DNA from: Planctomycetota bacterium | GTDB taxonomy: Bacteria > Planctomycetota > Phycisphaerae > UBA1845 | Assembly (NCBI GenBank): GCA_016200265.1 | Contig: JACQFE010000002.1 | Location: 49,871-113,870, forward strand | Direction of reading: 5' to 3' | Length of the DNA: 64,000 nt | Shown here: positions 1-8,854 of the stretch, in pieces | Position numbering within the stretch: the stretch's first letter is position 1 | Layout: each line of letters begins with the position of its first letter | The notes under the pieces: generated by a model | Database searches by the model: none | What the model saw: the letters and a program-made list of their open reading frames with translations, nothing else | Told to the model about the DNA's origin: nothing | Translations under genes and position numbers: made by a program

Positions 1-338
1 AATTCCAGATCAAAATCAGTGTGAGTAGGGAATTCAGCAATTTGCTCGCGCCAAACTCGGTCAATCGTTTGCATGTTTCTCTCGGCTGGCTGCATTCTCG
101 CACCCAATGGACCCCTCGGCCTTTCGGGATACAACAGACACGCGAGGACTACGATGGTCCAAACCACGCCGAGCAAAAAGCGGACAGGCGGGTTGAGCAG
201 GCGCCAGATTCGAGTCCGAAGCGTAGGAATGGATTCGAGCGACGTTGTTGAGTCGTTTGGATCAAACGGCGTCCCGCATTCGGGACATCGAAATTCGACT
301 TGGCCTCGAAGGTCGTATTTGCACTGGCGGCAATACAT
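1..338 (-). CDS. Zinc-ribbon single-pass membrane protein (partial, runs off left edge)
   Basis: The reading frame opens with ATG at 338 and stays open to base 1, so the C-terminus lies outside the window. Residues 3-21 form a four-cysteine zinc ribbon (CRQC...RCPECG), followed by a polar linker and one predicted membrane helix at about residues 52-70. This is the zinc-ribbon plus membrane-helix type common in Phycisphaerae-like planctomycetes, whose function is not known. Two further members of the same kind lie in this window (44710-45291 and 48240-48548). It reads in the same direction as tdk but is separated from it by a hairpin repeat. No catalytic motif is visible, so no role is assigned beyond a probable metal-binding cytosolic head anchored in the membrane. 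Confidence 0.75.
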   Translation of the reverse strand, partial: MYCRQCKYDLRGQVEFRCPECGTPFDPNDSTTSLESIPTLRTRIWRLLNPPVRFLLGVVWTIVVLACLLYPERPRGPLGARMQPAERNMQTIDRVWREQIAEFPTHTDFDLE

Positions 339-440
339 GCTTCACTCCGTGGCGGGAACCAATCAATGGTAGGCGGCTTCACCGGAGAATCAATGACCAA
401 AAGGCCACAGTTGGGCATGCCGTGGTAAAGAGTGTCGCAC

Positions 441-480
441 TTACCCCCCTTGGTCCCCCCTTAGAAAGGGGGGAGGCTAA
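441..480. repeat. C/G-rich interspersed hairpin repeat, copy 1
   Basis: The core CCCCCCTTagaAAGGGGGG can fold into a strong stem. It belongs to the same family as the elements at 1132-1165, 34734-34816 and 41661-41699. It lies just after the tdk stop codon in transcription order, so it may also act as a terminator for tdk, although no clear U-tract follows. Confidence 0.65.
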
Positions 481-501
481 TCGACCCGACCGCAGAAGAT
501 T

Positions 502-1068
502 TTATTGCGGCGGTTCCGGCGGGGTGTGCCAGCATTTCAGACAGCGGGGCTCATAGTTTGAGGGGTCCACGATCATGCGGCCAGCAATGATCGGGGTGAG
601 GCGCTGCGTTCGGGTGGCCGGGGCGCGGCAGCGGGCGCACGTCGCCGATTTGCCGATGACCTCGCCGCATATTTCTTCCAGTGCCGAGTTGATCGGGAAT
701 GGCCGACCCCAACTGTCCGGATCGAGCGAAGTTACTACAACAGATTTACCTGCGTTCGCCAGAGCGGAAACGACGTTCGGCAGCTCGACGTCGAAAAAGT
801 GGGCCTCGTCGATGCCGACCAATTCAACTTTGTCGCCGGCGAATTCGAGAATGTCCTGCGCTCGATTCACGGTGACTGCGGGCCGACTCTTACCGCCATG
901 CGTGAGGATCAGACCATTGGTGAAGCGCAGATCGGACGCGTGCTTCACCGCGAGCGCTCGATGCGGATCGACTCGGTCGAGCTGCCGCAAAAGCTCGGTT
1001 GTTTTCCCGCTGAACATGGAGCCGGTAATGAGAGTGATGGTGCCGCGATCAGTTCGTTTTCCGATCAT
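502..1068 (-). CDS. tdk: Thymidine kinase, type II (TK1-like)
   Basis: This enzyme phosphorylates thymidine with ATP to dTMP in the nucleotide salvage pathway. The frame is open upstream to 1308, but the chosen ATG at 1068 gives a 188-residue protein of normal family length that begins just before the P-loop. Residues 16-24 are a Walker A motif (GSMFSGKTT), residues 88-89 are the Asp-Glu pair of the Walker B/catalytic region (GIDEAHFF), and four cysteines at 145, 148, 177 and 180 (CARC, CLKC) form the structural zinc site. The SNYEPRC stretch matches the lid/thymidine-binding end of the family. The longer frame would overlap the phosphatase gene upstream and is not needed. Nothing is missing from the family signature. 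Confidence 0.95.
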   Translation of the reverse strand: MIGKRTDRGTITLITGSMFSGKTTELLRQLDRVDPHRALAVKHASDLRFTNGLILTHGGKSRPAVTVNRAQDILEFAGDKVELVGIDEAHFFDVELPNVVSALANAGKSVVVTSLDPDSWGRPFPINSALEEICGEVIGKSATCARCRAPATRTQRLTPIIAGRMIVDPSNYEPRCLKCWHTPPEPPQ

Positions 1069-1131
1069 GTATTTGCGTACCGGTCTGCCATCACAGTTTT
1101 GCTCATTGATCCGAACCCAAGCGCAAGCGCG

Positions 1132-1165
1132 GGTAGACCCCCTTTGGTCCCCCTTGGTAAGGAAG
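1132..1165. repeat. C/G-rich interspersed repeat, copy 2
   Basis: The sequence carries the words CCCCCTTTGGTCCCCCTTGG. Read in reverse complement it matches the element inside the coding region at 41661-41699 over most of its length. It sits between the phosphatase gene and tdk. Confidence 0.6.
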
Positions 1166-1240
1166 ATGGCCCGTTGCTCGCGCTTCGGGTTCGGATTTGA
1201 GGCGGAAAATCTCGAAGACCCATACTTCACAGATGCCATA

Positions 1241-2584
1241 TCAATGCAAGACGCGCATGGCCACAAGCGTCTGGTCGTCCACCTGCGGGCCATTGTCCAT
1301 GAAGCCAAGCAGCTTTGAATTCACGCAATCGACGATGTGCTGCGCACCGGTCAGGTCCTCGCGGATGCAGCCCAGCAGCCGATCGCGGCCATAGAATTCG
1401 CCAGCGGGATTCGATGCTTCGATGATCCCATCGGTGTACATGAGCAATGTGTCGCCGCCGGAAAGAGTCACTGAGCTTTCAGGGAATTCGCACAGATATT
1501 CCACGCCCATCGGCAAAGTCTGGGCATCGTCGAGCTCGGCCACATGAGCGTGACGGTCGACGAGCAACGCCGGATTGTGACCTGCGCTGGAATATCGAAG
1601 CGTGCGGTCGGAAGGGTCGTACATGGCATAGAACGCGGTGGCAAATATTCCCTGGTAGCGGGAGGACTGGTCGCATAGATGGCGGTTCACGATCCGCAGC
1701 AAATCACGCGGCTCGCCGACCTGATTGCAGCGGGCGTGAAGCATGGTCCGAAGCATGGCCATGATGACCGCCGCGGGTGTGCCGTGACCACTGACGTCGG
1801 CCAGCCAGATGCCCCAACGCCCATCACCGAGATCGAAGAAGTCGTAATAATCTCCACCGGCGCGAGCGGCCGTCGCATAAGAGGCCGCAATATCAAGCGT
1901 GGGAATGCTCGGCAGTCGGATCGGAAGCAATGATCGCTGCAGTGCGGCCACGCGACGCATCTCATGGTCCAATTGGGCATAGGCCTCACGCAGTCTTTGG
2001 GCCACTAACAAGTTATTCGTAGCCCGGCCGAATAGATTGGCCGTAAGGACCGCATCGGCAAGGTCGATCTGGTCAAACCCGGCCGGGTCAATCGACATCC
2101 GCACGACCATGTTGAGACTTTCACCGCTGTCATACATCGGCAGAGCAACGATCGACCGTGCATCCTTTAGGTATTCGTAGGCCGGCTCATCGGCGTGGAC
2201 GGATACGTTCCGCATCACGCGAGGTTCGTCGGCATACAGCAGATCAGCGAGAAGCCCGCCACGAAACATGGGAAGCCGGTCGGGCTGCTTCCAAGGATTG
2301 ATATCCTCCGTCCATCGCGTGCTTCGCGTGACCCGATATTGTGGTGCGTGCAAACCTCGGCGGCTGATGGAAATGGATGACTCACCACCATACAGTCGTG
2401 GGGTGTGTTTGCGGAAGACCTGGACCATTTGTTGCGGATCGGTTTGGGTGCTGATCTCGCGGACGAGCTCGACCGTGGCTTTCAAGTTGGGGTCGCGATC
2501 CGGGCGGCTGCACGAATTCGCCTGGTCTTGGACCGTTTGCCCGGCCTGACATTGTTCAGAATTCGCGGCGCGCGGGTCTTGCAT
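1241..2584 (-). CDS. GAF domain plus SpoIIE/RsbU-type PP2C serine phosphatase
   Basis: The product has 447 residues. A GAF-like sensory domain occupies about 35-190, a linker helix (DHEMRRVAALQRSLLP) leads into a SpoIIE-type PP2C domain at about 225-447. Metal-binding acidic motifs are present: AGGDYYDFF, DVSGHG, and the C-terminal MYTDGIIEA with its conserved Asp. Enzymes of this class dephosphorylate STAS-domain anti-sigma factor antagonists in partner-switching pathways. No anti-sigma kinase lies beside it. The only STAS gene in the window is at 23585, so any link to it is an inference. The N-terminus is polar and non-membrane, which suggests a cytosolic sensor. Confidence 0.9.
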   Translation of the reverse strand: MQDPRAANSEQCQAGQTVQDQANSCSRPDRDPNLKATVELVREISTQTDPQQMVQVFRKHTPRLYGGESSISISRRGLHAPQYRVTRSTRWTEDINPWKQPDRLPMFRGGLLADLLYADEPRVMRNVSVHADEPAYEYLKDARSIVALPMYDSGESLNMVVRMSIDPAGFDQIDLADAVLTANLFGRATNNLLVAQRLREAYAQLDHEMRRVAALQRSLLPIRLPSIPTLDIAASYATAARAGGDYYDFFDLGDGRWGIWLADVSGHGTPAAVIMAMLRTMLHARCNQVGEPRDLLRIVNRHLCDQSSRYQGIFATAFYAMYDPSDRTLRYSSAGHNPALLVDRHAHVAELDDAQTLPMGVEYLCEFPESSVTLSGGDTLLMYTDGIIEASNPAGEFYGRDRLLGCIREDLTGAQHIVDCVNSKLLGFMDNGPQVDDQTLVAMRVLH

Positions 2585-2660
2585 AAAGATTGATTATCGC
2601 CGAGAGGTGGAATGCTGTCGATGGAATGATTAAATAAGACGTGGTCATGGGAAAACCTAT

Positions 2661-2734
2661 CGTCGTCATGTTGAGCCGAGCGAAGCATCTCGAATGCGAG
2701 TTCCTTCGTCCCGCTCTGCAGGACTCAGGATGAC
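2661..2734. repeat. GTCATG(C/T)TGAGC-type interspersed element, copy 1
   Basis: The element begins GTCATGTTGAGCCGAGCGAA and ends GGACTCAGGATGAC, so its ends are imperfect inverted repeats. A second copy is at 23450-23523. It lies in the divergent promoter region between the phosphatase and mgtE genes. Similar palindromic intergenic elements occur in many environmental bacteria; no protein is encoded. Confidence 0.7.
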
Positions 2735-2784
2735 GGCTGACAATGTATGGGCAGCAATCTCGTTAACGAGCGGTTTGTAGTGCG

Positions 2785-4164
2785 ATGTTTGGAAAACTCG
2801 TAGGACCCGACATTGCGGAGATGGTGCAGCAACGGCAGTTTGCCCAGTTGCGGTCCGCGCTTCTTGGCCTGAAGCCGCCGACAGTCGCGGAAATTTTTGA
2901 GGATTTGTCTCCCGAAGACATCGGCGTCATTTTCCGGCTCCTTCCGCGCGAATTCGCCGCCGACATCTTCGAATACCTCTCCTTCGAAAATCAGGAAACG
3001 CTTCTTCATAGCCTGGGGAACGAGCAGGTCGCAACGGTTTTGAATGCGATGGCCCCTGACGATCGAACGGCCTTGCTCGAAGAGCTTCCGGGCTCAATTA
3101 CGAAGCGATTGCTCGCCCTACTGACGCCTGACGAGCGTAAGGTCGCGACCGAGCTCCTCGGCTATCACCCCAAGTCTGTCGGTCGCTTGATGACGCCGGA
3201 ATTCGTGGCCGTCTCGCCGGAATGGACGGTCGGGCAGGTGATGGACCACATTCGGAAAGTCGGGCGCGACAAGGAGACGCTCAATGTCATCTATGTCCTG
3301 GATCACAAAGGGTACCTGATTGACGATATTCGCCTGCGCGAACTTGTCCTTTGGGATCCACAGACGCCTCTATCTGAGAAGATGAATCGGGAATTCATCG
3401 CATTGAGGGCGGATCAGGACCAGGAGGAGGCCGTCAAGGCGTTCAAGGAATATGACCGCGTGGCCCTGCCGGTCGTGGACTCTTCGGGGTTTCTCGTCGG
3501 CATCGTTACCGTCGACGACATTCTCGACATCCAGGAAGAGGAAGTCACCGAGGATATCCAGAAGATGGGCGCGGTCGAGGTTCTCGATGCCCCCTATATG
3601 GCCGTCGGTCTGCCGACAATGATTCGCAAACGTGCGGGCTGGCTCTCCATCTTGTTCGTCGGAGAAATGTTTACGCAGACGGCGATGGGGAAATTCCAGG
3701 ACGAGCTTGAGCGGGCCGTCGTGCTGAGTCTGTTCCTGCCGCTCATCATCAGCAGCGGCGGCAACAGCGGATCGCAGGCTTCATCATTACTCGTGCGCGC
3801 ACTGGCGTTAGGCGATGTACGACTTCGCGATTGGTGGCGAGTGCTTGTTCGGGAGTTGACCTCTGGGCTGGCGCTGGGTGCGGTTCTGGGAACGATTGTT
3901 CTAATTCGAATTCTCGTGTGGCAGGCGCTGGGGTGGGATTATGGTCCGCATTACATGATTCTCGCCCTGACCGTTTCGTTTTCGGTCATCGGGGTTGTCA
4001 TGTATGGCACGCTTATGGGGGCCATGCTGCCTCTCGTGCTGCGCCGCGTCGGCCTCGATCCGGCCACTTCGTCCGCGCCATTTGTTGCGACGCTCGTGGA
4101 CGTGACGGGAATTATCATCTATTTCACAATCGCGGCCCTCATGCTTCGCGGGACGTTGCTTTAG
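2785..4164 (+). CDS. mgtE: Magnesium transporter MgtE
   Basis: The 459-residue protein has the full MgtE layout: an N-terminal superhelical domain (about 1-135, with LSPEDIGVIFRLLP and LLEELPGS repeats), two CBS domains (about 135-260, ending in GIVTVDDILDIQEEEVTED), a connecting helix and five membrane segments (about 285-459). The channel motif GGNSGSQAS and the pore-region Asp in PFVATLVDVTG are present. MgtE is a dimeric Mg2+ channel gated by Mg2+ binding to the N and CBS domains. It stands alone, divergent from the phosphatase. No magnesium riboswitch was recognised in the 200 bases upstream. Confidence 0.95.
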   Translation: MFGKLVGPDIAEMVQQRQFAQLRSALLGLKPPTVAEIFEDLSPEDIGVIFRLLPREFAADIFEYLSFENQETLLHSLGNEQVATVLNAMAPDDRTALLEELPGSITKRLLALLTPDERKVATELLGYHPKSVGRLMTPEFVAVSPEWTVGQVMDHIRKVGRDKETLNVIYVLDHKGYLIDDIRLRELVLWDPQTPLSEKMNREFIALRADQDQEEAVKAFKEYDRVALPVVDSSGFLVGIVTVDDILDIQEEEVTEDIQKMGAVEVLDAPYMAVGLPTMIRKRAGWLSILFVGEMFTQTAMGKFQDELERAVVLSLFLPLIISSGGNSGSQASSLLVRALALGDVRLRDWWRVLVRELTSGLALGAVLGTIVLIRILVWQALGWDYGPHYMILALTVSFSVIGVVMYGTLMGAMLPLVLRRVGLDPATSSAPFVATLVDVTGIIIYFTIAALMLRGTLL

Positions 4165-4175
4165 CGCCGCGCGAA

Positions 4176-5228
4176 TCACAAGTTCGAATTGCCCAAACCG
4201 ATTCGATCGAAGCAGAGTCGAAATCGACCCGCTCCTTCGCTTCGAATCGCACATAGCTGATTGAGCGGCAACGGCGTCATTGGCCAAATGTGACCAACCT
4301 CCTTCGTGGTGAGGATCGGAAGCGCCTTGAAATCTGGAATATGAGATTTCAGCATCTCCAGGACAGCCGGAAGCTGATCGTGCTCCGCTTGATGAAAATC
4401 ACCAAGAAGAACTCCAGAAATGCGTTCCCAAACTCCCGCCAGAGTAAGATGTGACAAGAACCGATCAACGCGCTCAAGCTTGTCGTTGAAGTCTTCCAGC
4501 ACGATCCAGCAATTGGGGATTTTCAATGTTGGATCATACGGCGAACCAATCATGGTCGAGAGAACTGTGAGATTGCCGCCCACGATTCGAACCGTCTGAA
4601 CATCCGCCAAGCTCCCGCTCGCTAGATTCGCGCTGATTTTGATTTCCTCGCGCCCTTCAATGATTCGAATCACTCGCTGGAAATAGTGCCTGAACTCGGT
4701 CGACCAGTTGGCGAGCATCCAATCCGCCGGCGTTGCATTGGCGAATTCGGGATCATCGGCGGCGATTCGCTGTGCCGCAAATCGCTTCATTCCGTAAACG
4801 AGAAAGGCCGGGCCCATGTCATAAACGCCCAAGCCGTTCTGATGTCCAGCGACAATGTTGATGAGCGTGGTGAGTTCGCTAAATCCGAACGCGACGATTC
4901 GTGTCGTTCGGCGATCAAGCAGGGAAAAATCGATCCACGGAAGAACGCGGGTGAACCAAGCACCGCCTCGCAGGGCGACGATGGCCGCGACGCTTGAATC
5001 TCCAAGGGCGTTTTCAATGTCCTTGGCCCGGGCGTCATCGTCGCGGCGGCCGCCGTGAGATTCGTCCTCATCGACTTCGATGAGCGTCGGATCGGCGGTC
5101 ACTTCGTAGTGTTCGCCGATACAGCTCCGCACGCGTCCGACAAGGTCGCGCGCATCGTGGATCCCGACGGCGCGAAAAAACGGTTTGCACGAGCCGGCCG
5201 GAGCGATGAGATGGATACGCTTTCTCAT
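4176..5228 (-). CDS. S66-family LD-carboxypeptidase-like protein
   Basis: The 350-residue protein has the two-domain layout of peptidase family S66, which includes LdcA (removes D-Ala from murein tetrapeptides during recycling) and MccF. The nucleophile elbow reads GFSELT with Ser117, where the usual motif is G-[FY]-S-D. The catalytic Glu region (WIVLEDFNDKLERVDRFL) and His region (VGHIWPMTPLPLN) are present at the expected spacing. It converges tail to tail with mgtE, 11 bases apart. Because it carries Glu in place of the common Asp and a long charged insert near residues 45-70, the exact substrate is uncertain. Confidence 0.8.
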   Translation of the reverse strand: MRKRIHLIAPAGSCKPFFRAVGIHDARDLVGRVRSCIGEHYEVTADPTLIEVDEDESHGGRRDDDARAKDIENALGDSSVAAIVALRGGAWFTRVLPWIDFSLLDRRTTRIVAFGFSELTTLINIVAGHQNGLGVYDMGPAFLVYGMKRFAAQRIAADDPEFANATPADWMLANWSTEFRHYFQRVIRIIEGREEIKISANLASGSLADVQTVRIVGGNLTVLSTMIGSPYDPTLKIPNCWIVLEDFNDKLERVDRFLSHLTLAGVWERISGVLLGDFHQAEHDQLPAVLEMLKSHIPDFKALPILTTKEVGHIWPMTPLPLNQLCAIRSEGAGRFRLCFDRIGLGNSNL

Positions 5229-5287
5229 GGCGGAGTACTATAGCGAGACATGCAGAATTCCGCGCAGTCCTTGCTATACTCCCGGCC

Positions 5288-5650
5288 ATGAAAAAAGCAC
5301 TGACTTCAATTGCATTGTTGATCGCTTCGAACTCCTTCATGACGACGGCCTGGTATTGGCATTTGAAACATAAGGGCTGGACGCTGGCGATGGCAATCAT
5401 GGTTTCATGGCTCATTGCGTTGCCGGAATATCTTCTTCAGGTTCCGGCCAATCGAATTGGGCATATCAACTTCGGCGGACCGCTGACCGCGCCGCAACTC
5501 AAGGTGATCCAGGAAGGAATCACGCTCACAGTCTTTGCTGTATTTTCGCACCGTGTGCTCGGCGAAAACCTGCGGTGGAACGACGTCCTTGCGTTTGCGC
5601 TGATTTTCGCGGGCGTGAGCGTGAGCCTGTTCACGAGCCACAAAGCTTAG
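5288..5650 (+). CDS. DMT-superfamily small membrane protein (DUF486)
   Basis: The 120-residue protein has four predicted membrane helices and matches the DUF486 family by its sequence signatures (TAWYWHLKHKGW, SWLIALPEYLLQVPANRIGH, and a C-terminal AFALIFAGVSVSLF). The family resembles half of a drug/metabolite transporter and probably dimerises; its substrate is not known. The gene is divergent from the S66 peptidase. Its stop codon interlocks with the stop of the convergent BtpA gene in a TTAG sequence at 5647-5650. Confidence 0.9.
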   Translation: MKKALTSIALLIASNSFMTTAWYWHLKHKGWTLAMAIMVSWLIALPEYLLQVPANRIGHINFGGPLTAPQLKVIQEGITLTVFAVFSHRVLGENLRWNDVLAFALIFAGVSVSLFTSHKA

Positions 5651-6438
5651 ATCGTTGAATGTCGCGCGGCGCTGACGAACGCGACGGCAGCTTGCAGGTC
5701 GATCGGGTTTGACGTGCGACGATCGACCTTGATTCCTGTGCCCACGATTACGCCGCTCGCAATCCGCAGGATTCCGCCGATGTTTTCAGCATTGGCACCG
5801 CTGCCGACGAATATGCGTCGATCAGGAACGGCCTCGCGCACGGCGCGAAGTTCCTCGAGGTTGATGGCCTCGCCGGTGGCCGATCCCGTGACGATCAATC
5901 CATCAGCCAAACCACGATAAGCGGTGTCGCGGGCCGCTCGGGCGATGTCCGGCTCAGAAAGCGGCCGCGCGTGCTTTACGTTGACATCGGCGAGGATCGC
6001 AACGCGCGAGCCAAGGAGCTTTCGATATTGAAGCGTTTCGGCGGCGCAACCTTCAATAATCCCTTGATCCGAAGCATACACGCCGACATGGATGTTTACA
6101 CGTATAAATGAGGCGCCTGTTGCGGCCGCAATTCCCAATCCACTCATTGCGTCGTTGCGGAGAGCGTTGATGCCGATTCGCATTCTGCAAGAACGGTGAA
6201 CTTCGCACGCTGCGACAGTCATGGCCGCTACGCTCGCGGGTGGCAACGAGCCAGCAGTGAATGGCATGTCGCCAAAATTCTCGATGATTGCGGCATCGAA
6301 GCCGGAATCTTTCAGTTCTCGCGCATCGCTCACCGCGCGTTCGATGATTTCTTCCATTGGAAGTTGGTGCTGTGGACTTCCAGGAAGCGCGGGCAGATGG
6401 ATGACGCCGATGAGTGCGGGTGTTGGCAAATCGAGCAT
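5647..6438 (-). CDS. BtpA/SgcQ-family TIM-barrel protein
   Basis: The 263-residue protein matches the BtpA family along its length: the N-terminal IGVIHLPALPGSP, IENFGD, RIGINALRND, ADVNVKHA, GLIVTGSATG and FVGSGANAENI are family signatures of a TIM barrel. BtpA was named for a role in photosystem I biogenesis in cyanobacteria, while SgcQ is an E. coli sugar-cluster protein. In a non-phototroph the reaction is unknown. It converges with the DUF486 gene, and the GroES-like gene lies 45 bases upstream on the same strand, so those two may be co-transcribed. Confidence 0.9.
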   Translation of the reverse strand: MLDLPTPALIGVIHLPALPGSPQHQLPMEEIIERAVSDARELKDSGFDAAIIENFGDMPFTAGSLPPASVAAMTVAACEVHRSCRMRIGINALRNDAMSGLGIAAATGASFIRVNIHVGVYASDQGIIEGCAAETLQYRKLLGSRVAILADVNVKHARPLSEPDIARAARDTAYRGLADGLIVTGSATGEAINLEELRAVREAVPDRRIFVGSGANAENIGGILRIASGVIVGTGIKVDRRTSNPIDLQAAVAFVSAARHSTI

Positions 6439-6483
6439 AGCGGCGGGATTGTAGGCGAAATGATGGGTCGGGCGAAGGCGAGT

Positions 6484-6816
6484 CTAACTTGCTTCTGTCT
6501 TCCGGAAAACGGCTACCACGTCATCAATCGGCACGACGTAGAGGCAGTTGTCGGCGTCAAATTCGACCGGGATCGCGTTCTTGGGGTTGAAAAGCACGCG
6601 GTCGTATTGCTTGACCGGATAGTCGTCGTCGTTGTCGATCAGCGCGGAGACGGCCACAACCCGGCCGGTAATGGTCGGAATTTCGATCGAATCCGGCAGT
6701 TCGATCCCGCCCTTGGTCACTTTCTTGTCCTCATCCTTGCGGATAAGGACGCGCTTGCCCAGCGGTTCGACAGTTTCGAGCTTTGACTTATGTGCCTGCG
6801 TTCGGTCGGCCATCAT
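6484..6816 (-). CDS. GroES-like co-chaperonin (solitary)
   Basis: The 110-residue protein is a Cpn10-type co-chaperonin. It shows the family opening PLGKRVLIRKDEDKK, the mobile-loop region KGGIELPDSIEIPTITGRVV, and QYDRVLF. It would cap a GroEL ring, but no groEL lies next to it or anywhere in the window. It carries a longer basic N-terminal tail than typical GroES (about 15 residues before the first strand). Planctomycetes often carry more than one chaperonin set, so this may be a paralogue serving a remote groEL. BtpA follows 45 bases downstream. Confidence 0.85.
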   Translation of the reverse strand: MMADRTQAHKSKLETVEPLGKRVLIRKDEDKKVTKGGIELPDSIEIPTITGRVVAVSALIDNDDDYPVKQYDRVLFNPKNAIPVEFDADNCLYVVPIDDVVAVFRKTEAS

Positions 6817-6931
6817 CTATCCAATCGGCAATATTCGTCGCCTCTGTGCGGTGATTCTATGCAATCGCCAAATTGAATTCCAATACAAAGAGTTTTTCAT
6901 CGGACTCCGATGGCCGTTATGATTCTGCCGC

Positions 6932-8830
6932 ATGGATCGCGACCCTCGTTCTATCGACCTGATTCTCTTGCCCATTCCGAGGCGGATTCAGGAAAGTTCG
7001 GAGCATTTTGACCTGCGACGAGGCCTACAGCCCGCGTTTCATGGTGTGGATGCACGAATCGAGGCTGCCGTGAACCGATTCTTGCCCCGGTTCGCGATGA
7101 ATGGTAGCGCCGTAGCAGATAGGTCCACAATTCGAATTGCGGTTGACGCGTCGACGATCGAACATCTTGACGGCTACCGCCTGACGATTCGGCCGGACGG
7201 AATCGAAGTAGTCGGGCAGTCAGATGCCGCCTGCTTCTGGGGTTTACAGACGGTCATACAACTCGTTGAAAGTGCCAGCGCTGCTGGTAACATGATTCCG
7301 TGTTGCCGGATCGAGGATTGGCCTGATTTCGCGACCCGTGGCCTGCTCCACGATGTGTCGCGCGGCAAAGTTCCGACGCTCGACACTCTCAAGCGGCTCG
7401 CGGATCGGCTTGCGTCGTGGAAGATCAATCAGCTTCAACTGTACATCGAGCACGCGTTTACTTTCGCATTCGATCCAGAGATTTGCGAACCTCACGACGC
7501 TCTGACGCCCGATGAAATTCGTGAACTTGATCGCTATTGCCGCGAACGATACATCGTCCTTGTGCCGGCGGTTGCGACACTTGGACATATGGGTCGCATT
7601 CTCTCCATGCCGAAGTACCGCCACCTAGCCGAAATAGAGCCCCAATCGACGTGGTCTGAAATGGCTTGGCCGGAACGAGCGCGCGGATTTACGCTCGACA
7701 TCGCCAATCCGGAATCTCGTAAGCTGGTGGAACGCATCTGGTCGGAAATCTTTGATGCATTCAGTTCACCTGTCGTCAACATTTGCGACGACGAACCGTG
7801 GGACTTGGGGAAGGGAAAGAACAAGGCGCGCTTCGCTAACGGCCGCGGGGCGGAAGCGTATATCGAGCAAATTCGATGGATGTGCGATTTGTGCGCTGCG
7901 CAAGGTCGCCGGCCGCAGGCATGGAGCGACGTCATCAAGAATCATTCCGAATTGATGGATCGACTGCCGCGGGATTTGACGATCCTTCATTGGGGATATG
8001 ACGATTGTGCGGATTGCGATGCAACGGCCAAATTCACAAGAACCGGGTTGCAAACGATCGTGTGCCCCGGCACATCCGGCTGGAAGCGAGTCCTCAACGC
8101 AATGAATTTGGCCGAAAGAAACATTCAAGCTTTCGCCGCCGCAGGAAAGAAGCATGGCGCGGTCGGATTGCTCAACACGGATTGGGGCGATCATGGGCAT
8201 TTCAACGGATTGGCCTGTTCATGGCATGGCATCGCCTCAGGCGCCGCTCTTTCCTGGAATGCGGATCATGTGACCGGCGAGAAGTTTGACCAACTATTGA
8301 GCAGGCAGCTATTTGGTGATGAAGGCGCAGCGATTTTCTCCGACCTTCGCGAGGCCTCCCGTGTCGCTGATAAATGCGAGACGTGGCGGTTGATGTGGAC
8401 GCCGATCCGACGGGTGGCCGACGATCCGATGGTGCCTTCCGTCGATCTTGTCCGCCGATGTGCGAGTGCCGCGGAAGATGCGATTGATGCGTTGCAGGCA
8501 CTCGGACATTCCGTTAATGCGGTTGACGATCGTGCCGAGCTGGCCTTGGCGTGTCGGGCCACGGTCATATTCGCCGAAAAAGTTGCCGCCGCCCAAACGA
8601 TCCGCCGCGAATCAGGCGGCGTAGCCATGCCAGATCGTTCAACCCGCTTTGATACGCGACCTGCGAGCGAAATCGCCGAGTCGATCGACGATCTCGCCCA
8701 TGACTATGCAGCCGTCTGGAAGCGCCACAACAAGCTCTCGGGATTGTGGGATATACTGACGGCGTTGGCGGCGGTCGCCAGTGAATTTCGCGTTCGTAGT
8801 CTGACGCCCGATCGCCATGACTTGGAATGA
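6932..8830 (+). CDS. Family 20 glycoside hydrolase (beta-N-acetylhexosaminidase-like)
   Basis: The 632-residue protein has an N-terminal GH20b-like alpha/beta domain (about 1-125, with GYRLTIRPDGIEVVGQS and FWGLQTVIQL) followed by a TIM-barrel domain beginning at RGLLHDVSRGKVPTLDTLK. The catalytic Asp-Glu pair is seen in NICDDEPWDLGKGK, where classical members read HIGGDE. It probably removes terminal N-acetylhexosamine from glycans or murein fragments by substrate-assisted catalysis. No signal peptide is visible, so it is likely cytosolic and acts on imported oligosaccharides. The SSS symporter follows 24 bases downstream, which supports a shared transport and cleavage role. Confidence 0.85.
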   Translation: MDRDPRSIDLILLPIPRRIQESSEHFDLRRGLQPAFHGVDARIEAAVNRFLPRFAMNGSAVADRSTIRIAVDASTIEHLDGYRLTIRPDGIEVVGQSDAACFWGLQTVIQLVESASAAGNMIPCCRIEDWPDFATRGLLHDVSRGKVPTLDTLKRLADRLASWKINQLQLYIEHAFTFAFDPEICEPHDALTPDEIRELDRYCRERYIVLVPAVATLGHMGRILSMPKYRHLAEIEPQSTWSEMAWPERARGFTLDIANPESRKLVERIWSEIFDAFSSPVVNICDDEPWDLGKGKNKARFANGRGAEAYIEQIRWMCDLCAAQGRRPQAWSDVIKNHSELMDRLPRDLTILHWGYDDCADCDATAKFTRTGLQTIVCPGTSGWKRVLNAMNLAERNIQAFAAAGKKHGAVGLLNTDWGDHGHFNGLACSWHGIASGAALSWNADHVTGEKFDQLLSRQLFGDEGAAIFSDLREASRVADKCETWRLMWTPIRRVADDPMVPSVDLVRRCASAAEDAIDALQALGHSVNAVDDRAELALACRATVIFAEKVAAAQTIRRESGGVAMPDRSTRFDTRPASEIAESIDDLAHDYAAVWKRHNKLSGLWDILTALAAVASEFRVRSLTPDRHDLE

Positions 8831-8854
8831 TCGCTCAAGGATGAGGATGCTGTC

